Source: Cryptosporangium minutisporangium
GTDB lineage: Bacteria; Actinomycetota; Actinomycetes; Mycobacteriales; Cryptosporangiaceae
Direction of reading: 5' to 3'
Assembly: GCF_039536245.1 (NCBI RefSeq)
Contig: NZ_BAAAYN010000038.1
Span: 69,369-133,368, forward strand
DNA: 64,000 bases
Shown here in pieces: positions 1 to 8,334 of this stretch; positions within the stretch are counted from its first letter, which is position 1, and each line of letters begins with the position of its first letter. The position numbers and the translations under genes are program-made. Below the pieces are notes generated by a model. It ran no database searches. It saw nothing but the letters and a program-made list of their open reading frames with translations, and was not told where the DNA came from.

Positions 1-31
1 GGATTTGGCGTCAATTCGTGCGTGCCCGGTC
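1..31. other. Non-coding edge of the window
   Basis: These bases lie downstream of the minus-strand permease that ends at 32. They begin with GGATTTGGCGT, which recurs in the right arm of the long hairpin at 36211-36273. They may be the cut remnant of a similar terminator or dispersed palindrome. Nothing else is visible. Confidence 0.3.
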
Positions 32-775
32 TCAGGCGTCGCGGCGGTGGAGCAGGAACGCGCCGAGGAGGAGCGTGCCCACCGTCCAGAGCGCGAGCAC
101 CCCTAGCCCGTGCCACGGCTCGACCGGCAGGTCGTCGAGGTTGATCGTCGCCTGCACGGCCAGCCCCGCGTCCGCGGGCAAGACCTGCCGCAGGTGCCGC
201 TGCCAGTCCGGATCGCTCACCATCGCCGTGACGATCGGACCGATGTAGAGCAGCCCGAGCACGACGCCGATCGCCGCCGCCGACGCCCGCGCCACCGCCG
301 CCGCGCCGAGCCCCAGCAGCGCGACCAGCATCAGGTAGAGCACCGAACCCACCACCGGGCGCAGCACCGCACCGGGGCCGAGGTCGTCCCCGAGCACGGC
401 CCGCCCGATCAGCCAGGCGGCGCCGACGCCGACCGCCCCCGCGCCCCCAACCAGACCCAGTACCAGCGTCGCCTTCGCGGCCAGCACCGAGACCCGGTCC
501 GGCAGTGCGGCGAGCGTCACCGTGATCATCCCGGTGCCGTACTCGCCGCCGAGCAACACGACCGCGAACACCGCGGCCACCGCCTGGCCGAGCTGGACGC
601 CGCTCAGCGTCAGCTTCATCGTGTCGGTGGCACAGGGGCAGGTCACCGAACCCACCGCCAGCGCGCTCAGCCCGGCAGTGGCCACCGCGATCGCGAGCAC
701 CGACCACGCGGCGCCGGGCGACGTCCGCAACTTGGTCCACTCGCCCCGCAGGGCGTCGGAAAGCCGGGGCCGCAT
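32..775 (-). CDS. ABC-2 type transporter permease
   Basis: Membrane subunit of an ABC exporter, 247 residues. About six hydrophobic segments are visible: near residues 21-42, 64-78, then a cluster in the middle and a last one close to the C-terminus. The N-terminus (RPRLSDALRGEWTKLRTS) has the basic amphipathic 'EWTKLRT' signature typical of actinobacterial ABC-2 permeases. Its start ATG overlaps the TGA of the upstream permease (TGATG), so the two are translationally coupled and last in a three-gene operon with the ATPase at 2316. The substrate is unknown. The adjacent two-component system suggests an inducible exporter, perhaps for a cell-envelope-active compound; that is inference. Confidence 0.85.
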   Translation of the reverse strand: MRPRLSDALRGEWTKLRTSPGAAWSVLAIAVATAGLSALAVGSVTCPCATDTMKLTLSGVQLGQAVAAVFAVVLLGGEYGTGMITVTLAALPDRVSVLAAKATLVLGLVGGAGAVGVGAAWLIGRAVLGDDLGPGAVLRPVVGSVLYLMLVALLGLGAAAVARASAAAIGVVLGLLYIGPIVTAMVSDPDWQRHLRQVLPADAGLAVQATINLDDLPVEPWHGLGVLALWTVGTLLLGAFLLHRRDA

Positions 776-2319
776 CAGACGTCCCGGCGGCGCAGGACGA
801 CGACCGCGAGCGCGAACGCGGCCGCGGTCCAGGCCAGCAGTACGGCCAGCCCACCGGCGGGCGGCAGCGGGAAGTACCCGAGCGAAGGGATGTAGAGGTT
901 GTCGACCTGGGCGTACTCGACCGCGCTCTGCTGCACGGCGAACGCGGCGGCTGGCGTGAGCCGCAGCACCCAGTCGCCCACGCCGTTCGGTAACACGCTC
1001 AGCGCCAGCAGGTACGGCAGCACGGTCACGGCGAGCACGGTGGTGAGCGCCGCCGCGCTACGCCGGATCACGGTCCCCAGCGCCAGCGCCAGCACCGCGC
1101 AGGCCGCGAGCAGCGCCGCGGTACCGAGCACGATCCGGACCTCGGTGGCGGTCGACACCGCGTTGACGTACACGCCGTTGGCGCGCAGCACCCGCTGCCC
1201 CAGCGTCACGACGACCGCCGCGGCGATGGCGCCGGTGACCGCCGTGACCGCCGCGAGCACCACCGCCTTCGCCGCGAGCATCCACCCGCGCGCGGGACCG
1301 GCGGTGAGCGTGGTGCCGATCAGCCCGCGCCGGTACTCGACGGTGACGAAGAGCGTGGCGACGACGACGAACAGGATCAGCCCGGCGAACGTCCCGACGA
1401 GCGTCTGGCTGACGCTCGTGCCCAGGCCGTTCGCTCCGGAGACGGCCGGTGCGACGTCACCGGACCCGGTCAGCGTGAAGACCCCGTTCTCCTCCGTCGA
1501 GCCGGACTCGGGCTGGGGCGGTCCGGGGGCGTGCTCCTGGGACGAACCGGCGACGGGGGAGTCGGCCGTGGGGGAGTCGCCGGTCCGATCCGGTCCGCCC
1601 ACGTGGTCACTGCGCCACGAGCGGCCCGCGGTGCCGTCCAGTCGGACGGAGTCGAACTCCGCGGTCGCGGTGCTCGGACCGCCGGTCGCACCGATCGTCC
1701 CGAACGACGTGTCCGACACCTCGGAGTACTGCGGGGACGTCGCGAACAGGCCCGCCTCCACGGTATCCGGCAGGTGCCGCACGGTCACCCGGCCCACCGT
1801 CCGCCAGCCGGTGCCGTCCGTCGACTCGGCCGCGGTGACCGTGTCGCCGGACCGCGTCAGCCGCAGCCACCGCGGTGCGCTGTCCACGGCCGGGCCCGCG
1901 ACGTCGTGCACGTAGTCGTACTGCAGGCGGACGCCGTGGCCGCCGGTGAGCATCACCGCGGCGTACGAGGACCCGGGCGAGGTGCCGTCCTTGAGCATCA
2001 GCCCGACCTTCGCCCACGGCACCAAGCCGGGCTCGGGCGGACCACCGGCCATCGTCGAGCCGGTCAGCGAGGTGATCCGGGCGGTGATCGTCCCGTCTCC
2101 GGTGAGCGTCCGATGGACGAACCGGAAGCTGTCGCTGACCTCCTGCCCCTCCGGGCCGATCGGCAGCCCGCAGTCGTCGCCGCACGTACCCTGCATGCCC
2201 GGGAGCACCCCGATCCCGACGATCAGCACGGCGGCGCCGATCGTCGCGAGGACCCAGCCTCGCACGGTCCGGAACTTCGTCCACTCGGCGCGGAGCAGGC
2301 GCCCGAGCTGCCCGGTCAT
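775..2319 (-). CDS. ABC-2 permease with a large extracellular sandwich-like insert
   Basis: A 514-residue permease, about twice the usual length. It starts with the same 'EWTKFRTVRGW' N-terminus as its neighbour and one membrane segment (about 20-40). Residues about 45-235 then form a hydrophilic domain with motifs of a concanavalin/DUF1349-like beta sandwich (SFRFVHRTLTGDGTITARI, AKVGLMLKDG, WLRLTRSGDTVTA). A Ser/Pro/Gly-rich linker follows to about 300, then four to five further membrane segments. The insert has Cys residues near its start (GTCGDDCG) and sits in the first external loop. The start ATG overlaps the ATPase stop (ATGA). The family assignment of the insert is from motif memory; the permease call is firm. 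The domain may bind a glycan or surface ligand, which is inference. Confidence 0.8.
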   Translation of the reverse strand: MTGQLGRLLRAEWTKFRTVRGWVLATIGAAVLIVGIGVLPGMQGTCGDDCGLPIGPEGQEVSDSFRFVHRTLTGDGTITARITSLTGSTMAGGPPEPGLVPWAKVGLMLKDGTSPGSSYAAVMLTGGHGVRLQYDYVHDVAGPAVDSAPRWLRLTRSGDTVTAAESTDGTGWRTVGRVTVRHLPDTVEAGLFATSPQYSEVSDTSFGTIGATGGPSTATAEFDSVRLDGTAGRSWRSDHVGGPDRTGDSPTADSPVAGSSQEHAPGPPQPESGSTEENGVFTLTGSGDVAPAVSGANGLGTSVSQTLVGTFAGLILFVVVATLFVTVEYRRGLIGTTLTAGPARGWMLAAKAVVLAAVTAVTGAIAAAVVVTLGQRVLRANGVYVNAVSTATEVRIVLGTAALLAACAVLALALGTVIRRSAAALTTVLAVTVLPYLLALSVLPNGVGDWVLRLTPAAAFAVQQSAVEYAQVDNLYIPSLGYFPLPPAGGLAVLLAWTAAAFALAVVVLRRRDV

Positions 2320-3050
2320 CGGGCGTCCTCCGAGGAGGTGTGGAACTCGACCGCGCTCCGGGTCAGGTCCAGGTAGGCCTGCTCCAGCGACGAGTGACCG
2401 GCCACCAGATCGGGTACCGGGGCGTCGGCGAGGACCCGGCCGCGGCCGACCACCACCAGGTGGTGCGCGGTGTCCTGCAACTCGCCCATCAGGTGACTCG
2501 AGACCAGCACGGCTCGGCCGTCCACGGCCAGTGACCGGAGGAACCCGCGCATCCAGATGATGCCGTCCGGGTCCATGCCGTTGAACGGCTCGTCCAGCAT
2601 CACGGTCGGCGGGTCGCCGAGCATCGCCGCGGCGATGCCGAGCCGCTGTCGCATGCCCAGCGAGTACCCGCCTGCGCGGCGTCGCGCCACCGACGTCAGG
2701 CCGGTGAGCGCCAGGACCTCGTCCACCCGCCGGCCGTGCAGGCCCTGCGAGTGCGCGAGCCAGAGCAGGTGGTTGCGGGCCGTCCGGCTCGGCTGCAGCG
2801 CGGCGGCGTCCAGCAGCGAGCCGAGGTGGCGCAGCGGACGCCGCAGCGTCCGGTACGGCTGCCCGTCCACCAGCGCGGTACCCGCCTCGGTGGCGTCCAG
2901 CCCGAGGATCACCCGCATCGTGGTGGATTTGCCGGCGCCGTTCGGCCCGACGAATCCGGTGACCACGCCGGGCCGCACGGTGAACGCCATCCCGTCCAGG
3001 GCGACCGTCGATCCGAACCGCTTGCGGAGCCCGTCGACGACGATGCTCAT
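2316..3050 (-). CDS. ABC transporter ATP-binding protein
   Basis: Cytosolic ATPase of the exporter formed with the two downstream permeases; 244 residues. Walker A is GPNGAGKSTT (residues 35-44), the signature is YSLGMRQRL and Walker B is TVMLDEPFNGMDP, followed by the switch histidine in SSHLMGEL. I chose the ATG at 3050 because AGGGAG lies six bases upstream; a GTG-type start 24 bases earlier lacks a site. It belongs to the CcmA/BcrA-like class that pairs with ABC-2 permeases, often in lantibiotic or bacitracin resistance and export. It is first in its operon and divergent from the response regulator at 3213, whose product probably controls it through the repeats at 3099-3189. Confidence 0.9.
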   Translation of the reverse strand: MSIVVDGLRKRFGSTVALDGMAFTVRPGVVTGFVGPNGAGKSTTMRVILGLDATEAGTALVDGQPYRTLRRPLRHLGSLLDAAALQPSRTARNHLLWLAHSQGLHGRRVDEVLALTGLTSVARRRAGGYSLGMRQRLGIAAAMLGDPPTVMLDEPFNGMDPDGIIWMRGFLRSLAVDGRAVLVSSHLMGELQDTAHHLVVVGRGRVLADAPVPDLVAGHSSLEQAYLDLTRSAVEFHTSSEDAR

Positions 3051-3098
3051 GCTGTTCTCCCTCTGCCTCGGCAACGCCGATTGGTCTACGCGCCGAGC

Positions 3099-3189
3099 GG
3101 TGTCAGCCCGGTGTCAGGTCTGCGTCGGCTGAGGTCCGCTTCCGACACCGTCGGTGTCACGTTGGCGCCGCGGACACCGAATTGACACC
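3099..3189. promoter_or_regulatory. Array of six GGTGTC/GACACC half-sites in a divergent promoter
   Basis: GGTGTC occurs at 3099, 3110 and 3153, and its complement GACACC at 3144, 3173 and 3184. The two outer pairs are direct repeats exactly 11 bp apart, pointing towards each other, and the middle pair forms the 15-nt palindrome 3144-3158. OmpR/PhoB-type regulators bind direct repeats spaced about one helical turn, and the divergent genes here encode such a regulator and its probable target exporter. This is most likely the regulator's own operator; the assignment is inferred. Confidence 0.6.
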
Positions 3190-3212
3190 CGGGGCCTGGC
3201 ATCGTGGGGCCG

Positions 3213-3875
3213 GTGAGAGTGCTGGTCGTGGAGGACTTCGAGATCTTGGCGCGGACGCTGGGAACCGGGCTGCGGCGGGAAGGAATGGCGGTCGACGTCG
3301 TCCTGGACGGAGCCACCGCACTCGAACGGCTCGCGATCACGCCGTACGACGTGGCGGTGCTCGACCGGGACCTGCCGGGCGTCCACGGCGACGAGGTGTG
3401 CCGCCGGATCGTCGCCGACCACCCCGCCTGCCGGGTCCTGATGCTCACCGCCGCGAGCACCGTCCGCCAGCGGGTGGACGGCCTCGGGCTGGGCGCCGAC
3501 GACTACCTGCCGAAGCCGTTCGACTTCGCGGAACTGGTCGCCCGCGTTCGCGCGCTCGCCCGGCGTCCGGGGCCCGCGCTGCCACCGACGCTGGAGAGCG
3601 GCGACCTCACGCTCGACCCCAACCGCCGGGTGGCGACCCGCGCCGGACGGCGGCTGGATCTCAGCCCGAAGGAGTTCGCCGTGCTGGAGTACCTGCTCGC
3701 GTCGCCGGGCCGGGTGATCTCCCCCGAGGAGCTGCTCGAACACGTCTGGGACGAGGCCGCCGACCCGTTCACGACCGCCGTGAAGACCACGATCAGACGA
3801 CTTCGGACGAAGCTCGGCGATCCGCCGGTCGTGCACACGGTCCGCGGCGGCGGCTACCGACTGGGCCAACTGTGA
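3213..3875 (+). CDS. OmpR/PhoB-family response regulator
   Basis: DNA-binding response regulator of 220 residues. The receiver domain has the acidic pair ED (7-8), phospho-acceptor Asp51 (VAVLDRDLPG), a Thr at 79 and Lys101 (DDYLPKPF). The C-terminal winged helix is typical: LSPKEFAVLEYLL, then RVISPEELLEHVWDE and TIRRLRTKLGDPPVVHTVRGGGYRL. The start is GTG at 3213 (MRVLVVED) or three codons earlier at 3204; I prefer 3213 because the family starts at this strand. It is followed after 28 bases by a histidine kinase, and faces the ABC exporter operon across a promoter with six likely binding half-sites. Confidence 0.9.
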   Translation: MRVLVVEDFEILARTLGTGLRREGMAVDVVLDGATALERLAITPYDVAVLDRDLPGVHGDEVCRRIVADHPACRVLMLTAASTVRQRVDGLGLGADDYLPKPFDFAELVARVRALARRPGPALPPTLESGDLTLDPNRRVATRAGRRLDLSPKEFAVLEYLLASPGRVISPEELLEHVWDEAADPFTTAVKTTIRRLRTKLGDPPVVHTVRGGGYRLGQL

Positions 3876-3903
3876 AGGGGCCAACCGTGAAGGGGCCAAA
3901 CGC

Positions 3904-4968
3904 GTGACGCTCCGTGGGCAGTTGACGCTGCTCTACTCCGGCGCGTTCGTGGCCTGCGGCGCGGCTCTGCTCGGCGTCCCGCTGCTGCAGGTGAGTGAGT
4001 CGTCGCCCGTTCCCGGCCAGGTACCGGCGTCGGACGGCGTCGGGCAGCCGGCGGCCGAGGCCGGCGCGCGGCAGGACCTCGTGGTGTCGTCCCTGGTGGG
4101 GCTGGCGCTCACCGTGCTGGTCGCGATCGTGCTCGGCTGGCTGATCGCCGGGCGGCTGCTCCGTCCGCTGCGGACGATCACCGCGACGGCCCGGGAGATC
4201 TCCGCATCGAACCTGCACCGCCGGCTGGGCGTCAACCGGCGGGACGACGAGTTCCGCCAGCTCGCCGAGGTGCTCGACGACCTGTTCACGCGGCTGGAGG
4301 CGTCGTTCGAGGCGCAGCGGCGGTTCGTCGCGAACGCGTCGCACGAACTCCGTACACCGCTGACGGCGGAGCGCACGCTGCTGCAGGTGGCGCTCGCCGA
4401 CCCGGACGCCACCGCCGACGACCTGCGGGCCGCGTGCCGCGAGGTGCTCACGCTGGGGGCGCAGCAGGAGCGGCTGATCGACGCGCTGCTCACGCTGGCC
4501 GGTAGCGAGTCCGGAATCGAACACCGGGAGCCGCTCGACGTCGCCACGATCGTCGACGACGTGGTTCACGGCCGCGGCGTCGGTGAGGGCGTGCGGGTGG
4601 ACGCGCGGCCGGCGCCGACCACCGGCGACCCACACCTGGTCGAGAGTCTGGTCGCCAACCTGGTGGACAACGCGGTGCGACACAACGTCCCCGAGGGTTG
4701 GGTCCCCGCCGGTTGGGTCGAGGTGACGACCGGCACCGTCGACGGACGGGCCCGGCTGACCGTCCGGAACACCGGCCCGGTGATCTCGGAGGCGGACGTC
4801 GCCCGGCTGCTCGAACCGTTCCAGCAGCTCGAGGGTGCCCGGGTCCGGCATGGCGGCGGGCACGGCCTCGGCCTCGCGATCGTCCGGGCGATCGCCGATG
4901 CGCACCGGGCCGTGCTGAGCGTTCGCCCTCGCTCGGAGGGCGGTCTCGACGTCACCGTGACGTTCTGA
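3904..4968 (+). CDS. Membrane sensor histidine kinase
   Basis: Partner kinase of the preceding regulator, 354 residues. Membrane segments lie at about 8-30 and 59-82 with a short external loop of about 30 residues, so the stimulus is probably sensed in or at the membrane, as for many cell-envelope-stress kinases. A HAMP domain follows (RLLRPLRTITATAREIS). The phospho-acceptor His147 lies in NASHELRTPL. The ATPase domain has the N box LVDNAVRHN and a glycine-rich G2 box HGGGHGLGLAIVRAIADAH. The spacer before this gene contains a tandem GTGAAGGGGCCAA; the GTG at 3904 is the only start that gives a normal N-terminus (LRGQLTLLYSGAF). Confidence 0.9.
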   Translation: MTLRGQLTLLYSGAFVACGAALLGVPLLQVSESSPVPGQVPASDGVGQPAAEAGARQDLVVSSLVGLALTVLVAIVLGWLIAGRLLRPLRTITATAREISASNLHRRLGVNRRDDEFRQLAEVLDDLFTRLEASFEAQRRFVANASHELRTPLTAERTLLQVALADPDATADDLRAACREVLTLGAQQERLIDALLTLAGSESGIEHREPLDVATIVDDVVHGRGVGEGVRVDARPAPTTGDPHLVESLVANLVDNAVRHNVPEGWVPAGWVEVTTGTVDGRARLTVRNTGPVISEADVARLLEPFQQLEGARVRHGGGHGLGLAIVRAIADAHRAVLSVRPRSEGGLDVTVTF

Positions 4969-4975
4969 CCCAAAC

Positions 4976-5013
4976 GAATACCTCGTGTATTCAGGCAAGT
5001 GCTCTTTGAATAC
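4976..5013. promoter_or_regulatory. GAATAC/GTATTC sites upstream of the conservon
   Basis: GAATAC (4976-4981), five bases, then GTATTC (4987-4992) form an inverted repeat, and a third copy GAATAC is at 5008-5013. The element is AT-rich against its surroundings and lies in the only gap upstream of the cvn operon, so it may be its promoter or operator. No regulator is assigned. Confidence 0.35.
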
Positions 5014-5105
5014 GCGGCAGTATCACCACTCCCGTGTCGGCTCACCAGTATCGGGGGGAACGGCGGAGCGCCTCCGGCCGCCGGTCCACGAAGGAGCTGA
5101 TCGGA

Positions 5106-7517
5106 GTGTCCGTGGCACCGCGTCCGGGCGGACGCCGTTCCGGCGGGTCGATCGGGCGCCGCATCATCCGCACGCTCGCGCTGCCGGTGGCCGCCACCGT
5201 CGTCCTCCTGGCGGTGATCGCGGTCGTGCAGGTCGCCAACTACCGCTCGGCGGCCGAGACTGCGCGCGCGGTCGGCCTCGAACTCGCGGTGCAGGACCTG
5301 ATCCGCGAACTGCAGAACGAACGCGGGATCACCGCCGGGCTGCTCGGCGGGAACGCCGGCTTCCGGGCCGAGCTGCCTCCGGCCCGGGAACGCGTGGACG
5401 ACCAGCGGGATGCGGTGGAGAAGTTGGTCACCGGCGGCGGAGCCGGGGAGGAGCGCGTTGCAGCCGCCGTGCGGGAACTCGACGGCCTCGCCGGCGTGCG
5501 GGCCGGTGCCGACGCCGGATCCGCCGCGCGGGCGCCCACGTTCGCGTACTTCACCGCGCGCATCGGCGTGCTCACCGACGTCGACACCGGTCTGGACAGC
5601 TCCGGCGACGCGGCCCTGCGGCGCCACGTCGCGGCCCTGGACGCGCTCGGCGCCGTCACCGAGGCCACCGCGCAGGAGCGGGCGTTCCTCAACGGCGTCT
5701 TCTCCGCCAGCGGCTTCCGCGGCGACGAGTTCCTCCAGTTCGTCACGATGCGGTCCGCGAAGGACACCGCGGCGGCCGCGTTCAGCCGTCACGCCGACGG
5801 CACCGCCCGTACGGCGCTCGCCTACCTCCTCGACACCGGGGCCGCACGCGAGGCGGCGTACTTCGAGAAGGTCGCGCTCGGCGCGGGCGACGGGCGGTAT
5901 CTCCAGGTCAACCCGCAGTCGTGGTGGTCCGCACTCACGACGGTGCTGGACGACATGCTCCAGCTGCAACAGCACGTCGGATCGGTCATCCAGGCGCGGG
6001 CGGAAAGCCTCCAGCACCAGGCGACCGTCCGCACGGCCCTGTTGCTCGCCGCGGTGCTGCTGAGTCTCGTCGGCTCGATCGTCCTCGCCGTCCGCGCGTC
6101 CCGGTCGATCGCACGGCCGCTCGCCGCGCTCGCCGCGGAGGCCAACCGCGTGGCCGGTGTCCAGCTCCCGGAGGCCGTCCGGCGCGCGACCTCCGGCGAC
6201 GAGGCCACCTCGCCGCCACCGGTCCGGGTGTCCCGCGGCGCCGGCGACGAGGTGCGGCTGGTCGCCGACGCGTTCGACCGGGTGCAGGCCACCGCGTACA
6301 CGCTCGCCACCGAGCAGGCGCGTCTGCGCCGCAGCGGCGCGGAGTCGCTGGCGAACCTCGGTCGGCGCAACCAGAACCTGCTGCGCCGCCAGCTCGGGTT
6401 CATCACCCGGCTGGAGCGGGAGGAGTCCGACCCGACCGGGCTGGCCAACCTGTTCGAGCTCGACCACCTGGCCACCCGGATGCGACGCAACGCGGAGAGC
6501 CTGCTGGTGCTGGTCGGCGCCGCGAGCCCACGGCAGTGGTCGGACCCGTTGCCGGTCACCGACGTCATCCGGGGCGCCGTGTCCGAGGTGGAGGAGTACC
6601 GCCGGGTCGCGCTGCGCCGCGTGGACGACGTGCGGGTGGCGGGCTCGATGGTCAGCGGGGTCGCCCACCTGCTCGCCGAGCTGATCGAGAACGGGCTGGC
6701 CTTCTCCCCGCCCGACGTCGACGTCGAGATCCACGGCCGCCGGATCGGATCCGGCTACCTGATCGCGGTGGTCGACCAGGGCGTCGGGCTGAGCGCCGCC
6801 GACCTGCGGCGGGCCAACGAGCGGGTGCGCGGCGAGGGTGACTTCCTGACCGCACCGGCCCGGTTCCTCGGGCACTACGTCGTCGGCCGGCTCGCCGTCG
6901 GGATGGGCGTCGGCGTGGAGCTCGCACCGTCGCCGGTGACCGGCGTGACCGCCCGGATCACGCTGCCGGCGAGCATGTTGTCCGATCCGGCCCCGGTGGA
7001 GCGGATCACGGCCGAGTTGCCGGGGCGCGCTCCGGTCCCGGTCGAGCCGCGCGCACTGACCGCGTCGGTTCCGGCTGGCACCGGACGGTGGTGGGCGACG
7101 GCGGATCCGTCCGCGCCGGCGTCCCCATCCGCCCCGTCAGCCCCGTCCGCCCCGTCAGCCCCGCCCGCCCCGTCAGCCCCGTCCGCCCCGTCGGCCCCGC
7201 CCTCCGAGATCGCCGAGCCCGCCGACCTTCCGGCGACCGTCGAGTCCGTCGTGCTCGCCCGCGACCCCGCCGACGACAACCCGTCCGCGCCCGCCCAGCG
7301 CACCCGGAACGGCCTGCGCAAGCGCCCACCGCGCAGTCAGCGCACGGCGGTCGCCGGAGTACGTCCGGCCGTGTCCGCGCCGGTGCAGGAGCGGCCCGCG
7401 CTGCTCAACGAGTCGCCGGAGGCGCTGCGTGCCCGGCTGGCGGCGTTCCGCGACGGGGTCCAGCGCGGCACGACCGGAACCAGCGCCACCGTGCCACAAC
7501 GAAAGAAGCATCCGTGA
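5106..7517 (+). CDS. cvnA: Conservon sensor kinase CvnA with nitrate-sensing domain
   Basis: First gene of a conservon, the actinobacterial four-gene set whose products form a membrane-associated, G-protein-coupled-receptor-like complex. The 803-residue product has a membrane segment near residues 20-45, an external helical nitrate/nitrite-sensing (NIT) domain with 'LQNERGITAGLLGGN', a second membrane segment (TALLLAAVLLSLVGSIVLAV), a HAMP region and an ATPase domain with ELIENGLAFSPP and VVDQGVGLSAADL. The C-terminal 170 residues are a disordered Ser-Ala-Pro linker and a basic tail. I prefer GTG 5106 because AAGGAG (5091-5096) precedes it; GTG 5034 in the same frame would add 24 residues. 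Its stop overlaps cvnB (GTGA). Confidence 0.85.
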   Translation: MSVAPRPGGRRSGGSIGRRIIRTLALPVAATVVLLAVIAVVQVANYRSAAETARAVGLELAVQDLIRELQNERGITAGLLGGNAGFRAELPPARERVDDQRDAVEKLVTGGGAGEERVAAAVRELDGLAGVRAGADAGSAARAPTFAYFTARIGVLTDVDTGLDSSGDAALRRHVAALDALGAVTEATAQERAFLNGVFSASGFRGDEFLQFVTMRSAKDTAAAAFSRHADGTARTALAYLLDTGAAREAAYFEKVALGAGDGRYLQVNPQSWWSALTTVLDDMLQLQQHVGSVIQARAESLQHQATVRTALLLAAVLLSLVGSIVLAVRASRSIARPLAALAAEANRVAGVQLPEAVRRATSGDEATSPPPVRVSRGAGDEVRLVADAFDRVQATAYTLATEQARLRRSGAESLANLGRRNQNLLRRQLGFITRLEREESDPTGLANLFELDHLATRMRRNAESLLVLVGAASPRQWSDPLPVTDVIRGAVSEVEEYRRVALRRVDDVRVAGSMVSGVAHLLAELIENGLAFSPPDVDVEIHGRRIGSGYLIAVVDQGVGLSAADLRRANERVRGEGDFLTAPARFLGHYVVGRLAVGMGVGVELAPSPVTGVTARITLPASMLSDPAPVERITAELPGRAPVPVEPRALTASVPAGTGRWWATADPSAPASPSAPSAPSAPSAPPAPSAPSAPSAPPSEIAEPADLPATVESVVLARDPADDNPSAPAQRTRNGLRKRPPRSQRTAVAGVRPAVSAPVQERPALLNESPEALRARLAAFRDGVQRGTTGTSATVPQRKKHP
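7108..7203 (+). repeat. Ser-Ala-Pro coding repeat in the CvnA tail
   Basis: Degenerate repeats of GCCCCGTCA/GCCCCGTCC encode about 28 residues of (SAP)n linker between the kinase core and the basic C-terminus of CvnA. It is a simple-sequence tract that could vary in length between strains. Confidence 0.6.
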
Positions 7518-7948
7518 GCTCTCCGAGAGTCGACAGCCCGGCCGATCGGCACCAGTTCAACTGGCTGCTCGGCAACTTCGTCCACCAGACCGACGGCGTC
7601 CGCGACGCGGTGGCGGTGTCGTCGGACGGGCTGCTCATCGCGGGCTCCGACGGGCTCGGCCGGGCCGACGCGGACCAGTTGGCGGCGATCGTCTCCAGCC
7701 TGGCGAGCATCGCCCGGAGCGCGTCCCGCCGGTACGACTTCGACGGCCTCAAGCTGATCATGATCGAGATGCGGCGGGGTTTCCTCCTGGTCTCGGTCAT
7801 GGCGGGCGGGAGCTGCCTCGGTGTGGTCGCCGACGGGGAGAGCGACCTGGGCCTCGTCGGATACGAGATCTCCCTGCTGGCCGAGCGGTTCGGTGACCTG
7901 CTCACCCCGGCGCTGATCGCTGAGTCCCGGCAACACCTACCGAGATGA
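7514..7948 (+). CDS. cvnB: Roadblock/LC7 protein, CvnB
   Basis: Second conservon component, 144 residues, a Roadblock/LC7 fold that in characterised conservons links the sensor kinase to the CvnD GTPase at the membrane. Typical family motifs are FNWLLGNFVHQTDGVRDAVAVSSDGLL and LIMIEMRRGFLLVSVMAGGSCLGVVAD. The GTG start at 7514 overlaps the cvnA stop by four bases (GTGA), which fixes the start; the reading frame is open further upstream but that part is the shadow of cvnA. The stop overlaps the cvnC start (ATGA). Confidence 0.9.
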   Translation: MSSPRVDSPADRHQFNWLLGNFVHQTDGVRDAVAVSSDGLLIAGSDGLGRADADQLAAIVSSLASIARSASRRYDFDGLKLIMIEMRRGFLLVSVMAGGSCLGVVADGESDLGLVGYEISLLAERFGDLLTPALIAESRQHLPR

Positions 7949-8334
7949 CGTCGTTCCCGGGGCGGCTCGGCCCACCCGCCGGACGGCCCGGAGCGGCGAC
8001 CCCAGCGGACGAGGACCCAGTCGTCCGTCCGTTCGTGCTCACCGGCGGGCGGACCGTTCCGCTCCGCGACGGACTGCGGATCGAGACACAGCTGCAGACG
8101 ACGCCGTCGGCGCTCGCCGCGCCGCTGCGATTCGAGTCGCGGCGGATCGTCGAACTCTGCCAGGCCCCGAAGTCGATGGCGGACCTCTCGGCGGCGCTGC
8201 GGGCACCGCTGGCCGTCGTCCGGATCCTCGTCTCCGACCTCCTCGGCGCGGGGCACCTCCGGACCGACGCGCCGGTCGGCGCATTCACCCCCGCACTGAT
8301 CGAAAGGATCCGGGATCGTGTTCGGGCGCTCTAA
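7945..8334 (+). CDS. cvnC: DUF742 protein, CvnC
   Basis: Third conservon component, 129 residues, DUF742. The family's core is visible as VRPFVLTGGRTVP near residue 30, ETQLQTT, and a winged-helix-like region RFESRRIVELCQAPKSMADLSAALRAPLAVVRILVSDLLGAGHL. Such proteins are thought to act as adaptor or DNA-binding-like partners of the GTPase; the biochemical role is not settled. The start ATG overlaps the cvnB stop (ATGA) and the 3' end overlaps cvnD by 17 bases. Confidence 0.9.
   Translation: MTSFPGRLGPPAGRPGAATPADEDPVVRPFVLTGGRTVPLRDGLRIETQLQTTPSALAAPLRFESRRIVELCQAPKSMADLSAALRAPLAVVRILVSDLLGAGHLRTDAPVGAFTPALIERIRDRVRAL

Noticed and set aside
3876-3903. A frameshift joining the response regulator and kinase
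   Set aside because: Both proteins have complete domains and normal ends; the gap only holds a short tandem GTGAAGGGGCCAA.
4566-6875. A 769-codon open frame on the minus strand opposite the kinase and CvnA genes
   Set aside because: It is an antisense shadow of two well-supported genes; its protein is Arg/Gly/Val-rich with no domain, as is usual for GC-rich shadow frames.
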